From Orthonyx spaldingii (lineage: Eukaryota; Chordata; Aves; Passeriformes; Orthonychidae), in contig VZTJ01000523.1 of the NCBI GenBank assembly GCA_013397795.1, forward strand, positions 1,300,303-1,364,302: 64,000 bases of DNA. Reading direction: 5' to 3'. Numbering within the stretch: the first letter of the stretch is position 1; the number at the start of each line of letters is the position of its first letter. A program made the translations under genes and the position numbers. The notes beneath the pieces were generated by a model. It ran no database searches, was not told the origin of the DNA, and saw nothing but the letters and a program-made list of their open reading frames with translations. Shown in pieces: positions 11,301 to 24,600 of this stretch.

Positions 11301-14300
11301 CCAACTCATGAGCTACTGTTCTGCCTTTCAGTACCCCTCAGTATTTGCCACAGCTTCTCAAAGACTTAGTTAAGCCTCTTTAACATAAACTCTACTACTT
11401 CCTTCTTCCCATAGCCTACTCTTAGAGTACTTCTCACATGTGCTGTGGGAAAAGGACCTTTTCATAAAGAAAATGTCAAATCTTTTTTGAAGGTAGCAGA
11501 AAAAAAAAAGACACATTTTAATATAACAATTTATTTTGCAGCCAACTCAACTAACTTCTGCAAGAAAAACATTTAGCCAGTGTTAAAAAGCAGAAAGCAC
11601 CTTACATTTTGATTAATTTGATACTCCTGTATTATGCATAAAGCCACTCATTCATTTTGCCCTGCAAACTGTTCTTATCCAAGAACAGATACGATCAGAG
11701 TGAAGCAGTGAAAAATTTTATTAAAGTAAACACAATCCCAGTGGAACATGCTCGTTATGGAAATACACCGCAGCCGCTAAAAAACTGGCCATTTCATCCG
11801 GATGTAATAAATATTTTCACAGACACCTATCTACTGTTCTTTCGAAGTTTTAAATGCATAACTATGAAGAAGCTTTTCCCAGTGTCTGCCTAAGCAGGTG
11901 GCAGTCACCTACCACATTTCAGACATTTAAAAAGCATCCCAACAGGACACAAGAACAAGATAATAGGGCAGCGAGTGTGCATGCAGGCTTCTCCCCAGCT
12001 GAGCACAGAGCCCATCCCTTGTCATGGAGTCACATCCTGATCCTCCTTATTGATGGCAAAGCATCTGCAAAGAAATACCTCCCACACTGACTTATTAGGA
12101 AAGGAAAGAACTACAAACAAAGCCACGTGCAGCACTAAGTGCTCTGCAACAATAGATGGGCAATGGCAAATAGCAATTTCACAGCAAGCCACAGGGCTGG
12201 AGCTCATCCATCTCCTCAACCTGATGGATGAACTTCCTTAGCACATGATAAAAATATGAGTGCTGCTTTCTACCAGAAGTTGTGCAGCAGCTCCATGCTT
12301 GGAAAATGCTCAGGTTACAAGTAAGGTGCCTCCTCATGCACCCCAAATTCCTCTTTTGGTGAAGCGCCAAGGCTTATTGTACCTGCTGCTGATAGAACTG
12401 GACAGGTCATCCTCGAGCAGTCTTTGTCTCAAAGCGAGCAGCTAAAACCAGTTAAACAGCAAGTGAGGGGCATCCAGGGCAACACATCTCAGCTCTCATC
12501 TGTTCCACATCTGCTGTACTTCTGTGGGCCCAAGTTTGACTTGGGAGTTTGATCTTCCTTCAGCAGGAGACACAGCAATGGGTTTGGGGCTGGCTCTCCC
12601 CCAACAGGCATGTCCTGGCACACCCTAGAGGGGCAAAATCCCTCTCTGGTGCCACCCATCATGGCAAGAGTCCCACAGGACAACTCTTCCAGCACTGACG
12701 GAAGATCTGGACAGCAAAACCCAGGAGCACAAACCCACAAAGGAACGAGCTACCCAGTGCCAACACCCATGAGTTAGGAGATCTGTCCCCTACACACCTG
12801 TCCCCTGCCTCGAGTGAGGAAAAAAGTCATGATTTTTAGTGCAAGAAGAAAAGTGGGGAACATGACAGGGACAGCAAGGCACAGCACTGGGCTCAGCCCC
12901 TCATGAAGACTTAACTACAAAAACTTGGAGAGACACTGTTCACTAAAAACCTGGAAAATGACATTCCCAGACTCTGGGCTTTGCTTAACTGAATGAGAAT
13001 AAAAGTAACAAAGTTCTGTATTCTTCACGTCCTAAAATATGGTTTCACTTTTTATTAACTCATAATATTCTAAATTATCTTCAACTTTCACTTATATTCT
13101 TATGCTGAAGTTTTAAAACCAAAGAAATGAAAACCAAACAAAAAACCCCCAGACCTTTAACATGACATGAAATAAATATGAGCCAACATCTACTCTCACA
13201 TTCTGAGCCCAAGGCCTAGGCATGTTAACTTTACATTTCATTTACATTATTCTGTATTAAGCATCCTTCTGGGTTCTAAACACGCTTAGAGTAGTGCACA
13301 CACAAATATCTGTACGCACACAGGGTCAAAAATCGTCTCAAGTTTTCATGAAAATTTCTGACCCTTCTTTACCAGTGTTTTTGCAAATACTGCTTTTGTG
13401 AAAAATGTATAAGAGTAATGAAATTCCTGGCTGAGGCTTTAATCTCAAGTCACTTCTATAACAGGGGGTGGATCAGAGAGTATAATTTGCTGTTATCGCA
13501 CTGCTCATCTCCTGTGTTGACAATAGAAATCCTCCTGTTAGTTTTTCTTAGACAAACGTGACCCCAACCTGATATGACACTTTATTTTTTCAGCTGTGTA
13601 ACAACAGTCTTAAACCAGGTGTTTTCTAAGCTGCATTATCCCATTTTGGGAAACTTCTGTGTTGCTATCAGTGAGGTAACACATTAAAAAAAATATTTTT
13701 TTGCCTGTATTTGTAGGCTTATAAATTAAATTCTGTACACCAACTTCTTGACATTTCCACATCTTGCCATGAACAAAAATATTTGACTACTTCATGTTTT
13801 TAACGTTCTTAATTAAAATTAAGTATTGATTGGCAGGCTTTTAAGGAAATACCAGCAACATTCCAGGATAAATTGAAAGCATTAATGTGCTTAAAACATT
13901 TGTTTTCCTTTTTAAAATAATTGATCGTTAGTTTCTTCTGGAGGTTTTTGGTAGGGAATATCTGTATTCTGTTGTTTTTATGTCTGCATATTCATCAGTC
14001 TAAAACAATTTTAGACCCCAACCTCTTTGGTATTGTGTTTTAGTACTTGCTGGCACTAGAATTTTGCACCATAGCCCTCGATTTATAGCCCTCATTTAGC
14101 CATCATGCTATTCAAACCCCTGACTTTAAATATCCGCCACACAGATATGAGTAACAAAAAGAGACAGAGTATAGCTATTGTGCCTTCAAAGAAAAGCAAT
14201 AAACCATTCTGCTTGCTCTCCTTCATGTTCTTTAATTCATTTCATTTCATTTTAACTACCCAGAACAATTTCACCAGCCATTAGCCTGGAATGAAACCTT

Positions 14301-16560
14301 ACAAAGGCTGATTGTTGTTATAAAGATGGGTCCCAGCACTCCCTCCCCCTCCTTTTCATAAGTTTTAGGACAAATAGGCTACTTCATAGCCGCAGCTTTG
14401 TTTTTTAAAAAGAGAATTCTTGCGAAGCAAAGGACAGACAAACTGCTTCACATCCACATTCAAAAGACTCCAAAACAACATCCACAGTGAGCTGGGCTGG
14501 CTCGGAGCCCTGAGCCCGGCCCGTGAGGAGGGAAGGGACAACAAAGGATGGATCTCCCAGCCATTCTGTGCACGAGGTGCACCGGAGTCCACCCCACATA
14601 CCACAAACACTGATGCTCTGGCCCTCAAACCTTTAGCAAAGGGTGGGGGGAAGCACCAAATGCTCAACTCCACTACAGCCAACTCTAAACACTGGGGGGG
14701 AAAAAAATAAAAACATCGATTTTATGAGCACGTTTTTATATTTTGCAGAAATAAACCTTTGTGAGTGTCATTTCTGACAGCCTACGCCAAGAAAAAGCTG
14801 CACATTTTTGTCTCACTGCATCCATGTTTGGAAAACAATCTTAACAAGACAAAAAATAAAGGCACATTCTGTTTTTTCCAATTTGTGAAGAGCTGCACAC
14901 CTTACATTTAGCATCTTCATGGAAAGCCGTGAAGAAAGATATTCATTCAATCTAAAAAAGTGCTCAAGTGTTGGATTCTGCTTTTTTTCTAACAAGCTGG
15001 TGGCATTTCCCCAGCCCTGGCCAGTCTCTCTGCTCAACATGAAGGCCCCGAGCTCGTAACAGCTCTGCCCCAATTTAGAACGTATGTATATGTAGCAACA
15101 TCCCCACAAAACGTTCACAACCCTGTCCAATTCCGATGTATTTTTGATCCTTCCCAACAAACAGATCAGAGAGATCTTTTCCAACAAAGTGTCAACAAAC
15201 TGTCTGCGCAGACAACTCCCTCCTCAGTTTGTGTATTATGTGGTTTGTATTATTTTTATTCCTCGTTAAGTGTCACACTTGTCAAAAGAGTGAACGCCAC
15301 TTTTCCATAGTAACACAGTTTTGTGATGGAAGTTGTGAAACCTTCAAGACTTACAGATACTTCCACAAATATCCAGTATCTGCTCAAACGTTAACACCGT
15401 GAGCTTGGAAAGTAAAGGAATGGATTTCTATGTTTTCTTTTCCAGAAAGGTATCAAAACTACTCCTGAAATTTGGACATTTTCTTCCTCTTCCAAGAAAA
15501 GGCAAAGATTAACTAATCAACTGGTATTTCTTTCATTACACCACAAGAAAAAAAATTACTTTAAAGTAATTCAAAGTAATGATAGAAGCCAAAAATTACT
15601 TTTTATGTAGTGACAAAAAACTTGGAACATGAGATTATGTTGAGTGTGAGAGTGTCTATAAACAGAGCTGCTTTATCCCATCTGAGCTGTTATTGGTGAT
15701 GCCAATAATCTGAGTTTGAAGATGAAGTCTGCAAAGCTGCATGTTTTACTACTCACTTCCAAATTATGTAAATGAACACCACATTAAATAATACCTTGTT
15801 AGAGGTGTGGTTGGTAAAACAGCCTGATAAACAAATCCTGATACAATTATAATTCATTTTCATATGACAAATTTATAGAAATCTATAAATACAAACTCCA
15901 CAGGGAGAAACACCAGATCAGAATGGCAAACACAAAGCCACCCAGCACCTTCCAGAATGTTCATTTATGTCCCCTCAACACTAAGTTACTAAGGCAGTGG
16001 CTTTTCTTTTTGTTTTAAATACAGAGACACTGGAAGGGGTAAGTGATCTCACACAGCTTCCAACAACATCAATTATCAATACAAACACCAGGAAAAAACA
16101 CCAGCTGCAGGTCTGCACCTCTGTGGAAGGTACAGGGCTCCACAATATTTAAAAACAGAGATCCCATGCAAGAAGAACTTGAGCAGGACTTCAGGTCAAG
16201 AAAATACCTTCAACAGAAACAAGAAAGGAGCTCCAGCCCGAGTGCAGAATGTATCTAATTTTATTAACTGTGCAAATAAAAATGTTTGGAAATTTCTACG
16301 AAACTACTACTTACAGAGCAATAAAACATAACAGGACCTCAGGTAATGCTGGAGAGCAAGCAGCATTCCTGTACCCTTTTCCAACTACACCGCTCACAGA
16401 AGTCACCAAAAATCCTGACAGAAACAGAAGAGCCAAGTTTTCCTGTATTAGTAAAACTCCACAGACATGAGCAATAGTTGCTCCGTTCTACACAGCTGTG
16501 GATTTGGTAAGACACCAGTAACTTCAGAGCCAGTCCAGAAACACCTTTATGTGACGGGAC
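8351..16560. other. Intronic non-coding DNA, no gene recognised
   Basis: A long unique stretch. The longest gap-free open frame in the window (9368-9979, plus) lies here. It begins at TTG, spans an A-run, and translates to lysine-, isoleucine- and leucine-rich sequence without a recognisable domain, so it is not called as a gene. The segments 8460-8770 and 11600-11880 have mixed composition with scattered CpG and could be conserved non-coding elements. An 18-bp perfect palindrome is at 15554-15571. No repeat family was recognised. Confidence 0.4.
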
Positions 16561-16606
16561 ACTTCAGCTCCCCATTTTGGAGCACTTCAGCTCCCCATTT
16601 TGGAGC
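16561..16606. repeat. Perfect 23-bp tandem duplication
   Basis: Two identical adjacent 23-base units, each starting ACTTCAGCTCCCC and ending TTTTGGAGC, are followed by the AC of a third unit. Perfect identity suggests a recent slippage or duplication event. Confidence 0.95.
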
Positions 16607-19600
16607 ACGTGGCACCACTCTGAATTAGAATGTTTGTGCCTTATTACACTGTCATGTGGTCAAAAAGTTAACATTGCAAGATTAATTACGACTCTTTAAA
16701 GGAAGTACTGCTGTACACATCTTCAAATGAATACTTAATCCTTTCCCTGACACTTATTCAGATGTGGACTTTTCACCTTTGTGCCACCCTGCTCTGTAGG
16801 ACATCATTTGCTATCTCAATTAAGCTGCATCAGTACTTTTCATTCCAACTACCTAAACTCTCACCACTCTCAACAGGAGAAAACATCATTTGCTTCCAGC
16901 TTCACAGTTTTCATACAACTGCTGAGAGCTGTTAAACTGAAATAGTGTTCTATCCCACAGGATGAAGGGATGGCCAGGAATAACTGGCCCTGGAAGAGAC
17001 TGGCTGTTTACCTTCCAGCAGCACTGTGCAACCCACCAGGTAGCAACAGTTCCATACCTTTTAACATCTCCTGCTTCAACACACCTGACATGTCTTAATT
17101 CCTGTTCTGAGGCTCCTGCATTAATGAGGACAGATGCAGTAACTCACTCCACTGGCTGCATGCAAGTGCTGAGGCACAGACAGCTCCGTGATCCACCTTG
17201 CTCCAGGCAAAACCTCAGTGCTTGTGAGCCAAACATTCAAAAAGTGCAAAACCTTTTACATCTCTAGACTGCTTTTAGGAGTCCATTTAAATATATACAC
17301 ATATATGTGATTGCCTGAAAACCTTAGAAAAATAACCTAACAAAATACATTGTACACACTCAAATCAAACAGCAAACAAAACATTTTTGACAGAAAAAAT
17401 TTTAATTCATAATAGAGCCTTGATGTCTATTTACAGACTGTCCTGAAGTAAGGTACTGCTACAGAGACATTCATATTCCAAATAACTTTAATGATCTGCC
17501 TCACAGGCCCTCTGCTGCATCTGCTGCACGTCCCCATGCAGTGAGAGCACAGGCAATCCAAGCAGGTTAAGTTTGGGTATTGCTGTACGTTCCTGCACAG
17601 CCCAGAAAGAGAAAACTCAGTAGGTATCTCTCTATCTCTACAGCTACAGCTACACATATACAGTGTCCCTTACAGTGTCCCTTTCTGGAGCCCAGAGCAG
17701 CACGGGTAGCTCCGGGCTGCCACGAGATTTTAGCGACAAGCAGCAGCGTGGGGTCATCTCAGCATCACACACAGAAATTAAAACACAGCACTCCTTATAC
17801 AGCCAGGTCAGACTTGCAAAGACAGCTCCCTGTAGTGGGCTGGAATTCACAAGTCTCACTCCCTCCTGATGGCATCAGTAAATCCAGACAATGAAGCTTG
17901 AGGCATTAAACACTAATCACAGAGTGGCCACGCAGGGATGAAAGGGGAGCTAAGGCACCAACTCCCTCATACCAACAGCTTGGAATCACAGGATACACAG
18001 AGTAAAATGGCTTTCACAGAAGGGCATGAAATTAGGAAAAATCGCAGCTAATTTATAATGCAAACTTTGTACAAGAAATTATTTTCACGCACACAACTAT
18101 CACAGAACCTTCCCACAAGACCAAGAAGCAATTCAGCAGCAGACTGTAACCTTAAAATAAGAACTACATTAATTATCCATGAGGGAGAAAAAAAAGTAAA
18201 CCTTGTTCTAAACAAGCAGAGTTCCTGTACAACAGCTTATTTGTCCCTTCCATCCTTGCTACTTGCAGTGACACAAAACACAGATTGGCACTCGGGAAAG
18301 CAGCAATAAGGAATGTGTCTTCTGGAGCACTGTCTCCAAGTTCAGCCCAGTCCCACAGAAGCTATAAAAACTTCCAAGTCTGTTAATTCTGTTGTATTTA
18401 TTGTGCATGGTAAGATGCTACGTAAGAAGTGATTTTAAAAACCCAAATTTTATAAACAGCATTGCAATTGCTTTGAATTGTGGCCTGCAGCCATCTCCTG
18501 CTGTAATCAATGACAAAAATCAACCAACCTCAGCAGCTGCAGGTCACCTACCAGACCAAAATTTGGGCTGGCAATTATTGTATAGAAATACCCCAACCCT
18601 TGCTGAAAACTCATGCAATAGATCTCTCTTCACTTTACTAATATCTGCGAAGTCCCACGTAATATTCTGAACTGAGTCCCACGAAAATGGTGGAGACAAA
18701 TTATTGTTGTTGTTGTTACTTAAGCAAACGTTCATCTCTATGGGTGAAATATACTTAATTGGTTTAAAAAACACATTGGTTTTACCAAAAAAAGACCTAA
18801 AACCAGTAAATCTGTAAAACTGAACATTGTTTAATAGTCTTATTAACTGCAGTTTGTTTAATTGCAATATTTAAGTCTTGAGTAGATCTGAAATTGTCAG
18901 ATGTATTTAATTGAAATACTATCCCTAGAGCTAAACACCGAGGGTTTATAATATGATACATGTTATTCATGATTAGCTAACTGCTCCCTTTCCATGGAAA
19001 ATCCCACAGAAAAAGCAAGGGAAAACAAGGCAACAAACCTGCACTACAGGACAGGGGAAAAGGGGAGGTGTTTGCTTCAAAGGGGGTTTTGGTGGGTTTC
19101 GTTTGGGTTTTGTCACTCTGCATTTAACCAAGTGATCTTTGCTCCTTTCTCTTCTCCAGAAGTTATGTCTTCATGTAAATCACAAGGAACATTCTTCTTT
19201 CTTCCTAATTCTTCTCACCCTTCTTCCATGTCCAAAATCATAGACACATTCATCAACACACCATCCACAAAATGCTGAGTCCAAATGAATTCCTACTTTG
19301 TTTACAAAAAATTTCATTAAGAGCAAACAGTATCTACGAACTGAAAAACACCTACAGTACCTGCACGCAATTCAACAGAAATCCAATTTGATTTATCCTG
19401 ATGTTAATTGGCAAGTGCAGCACAGAACTAAGTGCATAAGCACAGAAATCAAAATTAAAATTCCCATTATATGTGGAGATGAAAAAGAAAACTGTATTCT
19501 ATAGGAGAAAAAGAAGTAAAAAATAAGTGTATGAAAACAACAGGTATGTCAGTAACTTTCTGCTTAACAAAAGAGTGTATCCTGATGAACACAACCTCAA

Positions 19601-21479
19601 ACAAATAGCTGCTTAAAATAATTAAGACAAGCTGTTTACTAAAAAAAATAAACCCAAGCAGACAGATTAACAAACAAAAAGCCCTTTAATTCTCTGTATT
19701 TTTTCCCCTTGGTGGTCTATAAGGAAAATCAGAACAGTAAAATTAAGACATACAGGGTAAGACATGCAACTGAAAAGGTGAACAACCCAGCAAAACACAC
19801 TTGGTTAATTTGATTTTTGTAATTTGCTTCACGATCTCTGCCACGAAGTTCTGCTCAACATATTCTTGCTAGCAACTATCTGCACCAGAATTAGTCTCTC
19901 AAGTAGCAAGTGTAGCATACACAACAATCTCAATGAGAGAGGCAATTAACAACTGCTGCAAAAAATAATTATATATAAAGATGGTTTGAAAGACAATACT
20001 CTATCTAAAATGACCTCGCTGTATTCACAGCACTGATAAAACAGTTTTCCTTTAAAAAATGCCGCTTTTTTTATTCATCAAAAGAGAAAAGCCCCAAGGT
20101 CACCTGTCAATAACAGAACAAACCCTCAGTAAATCACAGTGCTTCACAAATAAATTCCTCATCAGTAATTAAAACCAGGCCTCTCTGGCCCTGTGTTATC
20201 AGCTCATCAAATTCATTGCTCATCTAGAATAACAGATCCACATCTGCAGTCATTACAGCATGCCAGATAAATCAATCCTCTCAATGATGCTTTGAGCCAT
20301 CTCTGCTCCCTTTTAACCAGCCCGATATTTATTTCCCCCTGACACTTCTGACATTCTATTTACTGTAGGCAAATGGAACTCATACGGCACCTTGTAATGG
20401 CTTTACCAAACCCCATTGTGGGGCATATCTTCCAAGACTGATGGGTGCAATAAACAAGGTTTTATGGTGTAAGTGTGAGCTTCCAACTTCTTTTTTTCCA
20501 GGAATTTGACTTCTGCAGTGAAGATGGTTTATTACATTTGATTGCAGGTGGAAAAAGCTATATCCACTTTGAGACCTGTCAGCTAAAAGCAAGCAGAGAA
20601 CTTTTGAAATAATATTATTTTTGTAATTTTATCTTCTCATTGATAACAATACAGAATAAAGCATCTCCCTGTCAGGACCTGGAAAGCAAAGCCATAATTT
20701 ATCATTCCACCTCCACCCTCCCTCCCACCAAATCAAACACAGGTCTCCTCTGTAAACTTCCAAAAAGTACAACAGCAATATATAATCACCACATATGCAC
20801 AAAGTCCGTCCCAAGCCCTCCCTCAGCATTGTTGTTTACACTCAAATCTGAAATATGTGTGGCTAAGTAGGCACACACATATTGACAGATGAGGTCAAAC
20901 ATCATTTTGTGGCATCTGAGCCCAGCAAAAATCACAGGTTTCTTACATTAACTGCACAAACCAAAACTTTTCACTGTTTGGTGCATTTTCCAGTAACAAG
21001 CATCAGACTGCTGGGTTCAAAATGAGAACATAAATTGTTTCCTTGAGAATGAAGCAAACGGCACAAGAATCACTTTTCAGCATAAATTTTGACTGTTTGT
21101 ACACTATCACAGCTGCTCTATTTACGGAAATTTGAGCGAAAATCTGTTTAAACGAAAAGTAAAAGCATTCCCAGAATCGGAAAGTCTCCCAGAACATCAC
21201 ATGTGTTAACAGCTCTGAGGAGTTCAGCAATTTCTGGGACTCCAGCAGATCCCCCTCCTCCGTGGGGGTGGTTGTGCTTCCACGTACATATGGACACCCA
21301 CCCAGGAGATGCCTGAAAGCATATGCCACCCATCCAGGAGCCCGACTCTGTCCTGGAAATCCGGGCTTTCTGTGCTTCAGAGAACAACACTGTGCACAAT
21401 CTGACCACAAAAGCAAATTCCTCGTGCCGTGAGAAGAGGCAGCCCAGCTCCCCAAGTGCAGCTCACCCCCAAGCCAGGC
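16607..21479. other. Intronic non-coding DNA; possible conserved block at 20080-20360
   Basis: No gene or repeat family was recognised. The block at about 20080-20360 is CpG-poor. It contains several TAAT/ATTA cores, TGACCTTGG-like and GATAA motifs, and looks like a candidate intronic enhancer. That call is from composition and motif density only. A short TTG/GTT microsatellite lies at about 18704-18718. Confidence 0.3.
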
Positions 21480-21660
21480 CCTGCCCCTGGATCCGCGCGA
21501 TCCAGCCCCGGGAGCGCGCGGGGCTCCACATCCCGCCGCTCATTAAGCGCGGCTCAAAATTGACTTGCATTAAATTACTGTCACAGCGTTAGCGGGTCCC
21601 TCCTTTAGCATATATTAAAATCTGATTTCTGTGTGCCAGCGGTGCCTCGCTCGCAGCAAC
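21480..21660. promoter_or_regulatory. Orphan intronic CpG cluster
   Basis: Roughly 180 bases carry about 16 CpG dinucleotides (for example TCCGCGCGATCC, GAGCGCGCGGGG, TTAAGCGCGG, AGCGTTAGCGGG, GCCTCGCTCGCAG). The surrounding intron is strongly CpG-depleted. Homeodomain-type ATTA and TTAA cores lie between the CpGs. Such islands far from a known start are often enhancers or alternative promoters of developmental genes. No exon, start codon context or splice donor could be tied to it. Confidence 0.45.
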
Positions 21661-24600
21661 ATGGAAGGGCTGTTTTAAAAGTCCTTTTTTGGAACAAAAA
21701 TAACGTCCGAGCCTATAGGAGGCTATGAATTCTCAGATCCTCCTTCCAACACTGATTCAAAAATGACAGGATATAGTCTTTTCCTTAATGAAAAATCTAT
21801 ATTTATCACTCTATTGTTCTTGTGTACCGATCCTACTGCTCTCTGAGGCCAAAGTTTGAATATATTGGATTTTGAAATAATAGCCCAAGGCTCCGAGATG
21901 CTGGGTCATGATACATAAATGATGAGAGGGTTGTTCCTTATTTCTCTGCTTCTTACCACAAAAACAAGATACAAATTTCAGGGTGAAAATCTTGAGAAGT
22001 CTACATTATCTACAAAGTGTAAATTATATGGGATATTCACAGAACTATAAATTATAAAATCAGACTATACTGAGGAAGATGATCTGCCTGTTCTAGGAAT
22101 AAACCAGTAATTTGTTGCTTTAATATCATGAAGTCAAGTCCTATTTTTACATAACCATAGATGTGATAAGCTCAACTTGTTTGGATTTTTTTAATCTTAA
22201 TTCCAATTGAGTTTGCATATAAATGTTTGAAAAAATAAATTAATTTAGGACAAAGATCCAGAGACTCAATTTACCAATCTGTTATACTTCACATTTTGAT
22301 TCTTAAATGTAACAGGGGTTGAAAGAGAAGAAACCCCCAGCTATAGACTGTTGGTACTAGGAGAATAAAGAGATAAAAAATCTCATTTTTTTTCCTATGG
22401 CAAAATTTAAGACTGCTGTTATGATGAAAACATAAAGGGGAGAATCTGGAAAGTATTTTTCACCTTCATCCCATAATAAAACAGAGTTACTATTACAGAG
22501 TTCTGTAAAGTTGCACCTTCTACGCCGCTGTATTTTCAGGGTATGAGGAAGAGTTGCCTCTAGGTTTTGTTTCTTGGAGGTGCCCAACTTTCCTTTGACC
22601 TTGAGTGACTCCAGCTGAAGTTTTCCAAACCAGCCCCTGAAATACTCATCTTGCCCCTGTAACCAAGAGAATTAAAGGGGGCCCTGGGGGTATATCTGCT
22701 CTTCATGCTTTTTGTCCATTACCTGAAAATCAAGACCTGAGATTCATAAACCACTGGAGCAGTTTAACACCCAGTACCCAGGGAGAATTAACACCTTGGG
22801 GAATTCCTGAGATTATCACAACACTAAGTGCCATAGAAATGCAAATGCACCTTGGTTATGATTAATGAACATTCTTTTCAAAAATTTAGTTTGAGTTATA
22901 CATATACAGTATAAATAGAGTGCATACATAGAAAAATAAAATTAAAATAACTTCTCAATCCAGATCACAATCCATACCACATCGTTTTGTCCAGGCACAA
23001 TTATTTTCTGGGAATTTTTACCTGTTAAAAAATGCTTTGATTTCCAGAATCAAATGCAACCTCAGTTCTGCAAATCTTAGAAGAACCAGGAATGGAACCA
23101 GCTTCTGCCTGACCAACTGTGGAACAATCCAAGGCTGTTCAGTCTATAGAAATGACTTTTTCTGGGACAGCTGCTGTACTCAAAGGAGTTTTGGAATATA
23201 TTCTTTTCATATTACCTATACTCATGACTTATTCTCTCCAACTGTCTTCAGTAAAGATAGAAGCAATTTATTGAAAATATGCTATACAGAAAGGCTCTTC
23301 CCTTTGAAGTTTATATTTTGCATTACAAAAAATTACTCATTCCTGAAAATTCACTTTTAACATCTAAACTGGGATCCGAGCAACCTTCCAGCCCAAAACA
23401 ACTCCACTGTGGAATACATACCTTGCTCTTCTAGATTATTACATGTGCATTACACATTATGCATCCACACACGGTGATTGTTTGGTTTGTTTTTTTTAAT
23501 TAACTTTAATTGCTTACCCAAGGTGAATATATTATCTCATTAAATAAGAATTTTTCAGTGTTGGGAGGTTAAAATTAAAAATAAAAAAAAAAACCACGTG
23601 GTCAATGCTCCTGGATACCTTTGCTCCCATTCCTTCACTTTTCCCCTGACAGTTTCGAAGATGAAAGTGCCCCTTGAATCTACAGTCACATACCACTATT
23701 TACTGTTTGTCCCACAGGCTTTTCCACATAATTTCCAACAATCATGCTGCTCCCTGCTAGGAAATGCTAGAACAGGTAATGTATATCCTTGCTAACTACT
23801 CAGATACACAATTTTACAAGCAGGCTGCCTGTGCAGGTTTACAGACACAGAGACATGAGTCTGATCTCAAAGGCAAAGAGACAAGATCCAGTTGTGATAT
23901 GTCTAATATTAGTATTTTCTGAGAAATAACTACATAAAGAGCCCTCAGGCAACCTGTTTATGTTTAAATGGATCCAGAATTGATGTGCCCCATTATTATT
24001 TCACCCTATCTGCTGGCAGAGAGTTGAAGCTTAGCAGCCAAGAGAAGACACGTGCACCAGCACATGCTTCATAAAGGGGAATAAAGTTTACCTCCCTACC
24101 CCCAAACTATTGCTCTGTCTGCTGCCAAAATCAAGCATTGATGTACTGAGATATTAATTACAACACCAAATATCTCCTGCACATACAGAAGGGTACCAAC
24201 TGCAAAACTGGCCAAAGAACCCACCTGTAAAATATGAGATTAACCCTTCCCCAGTCCTGTTCCAGGATACGTGGCTGACAACAAGGATTTGTCAACACCA
24301 CAGACTGCAGAAACCAGCACAATTCCTAGAGAGGTATTAACCCACATGTCTGTACAGCTCTGAAATCCCAACTTCACCTTCTCAGGCATCACTAATTACT
24401 TTAATGACTGCTTATATCTCCTGATTCTTAAAACACACTGAATATGATCAAGAGAGATTACTCTGGCAGAATGTACACTCCAAGGGTAACCTATGTACAG
24501 CCTGCACAGTTTAAAGGGGGATGTGCTTCCTCCCAGTATTTCCACTAGTTTGTCCACACACTTTCCCACAACACTTTCATACAGCTGCAATTTGAAAACC

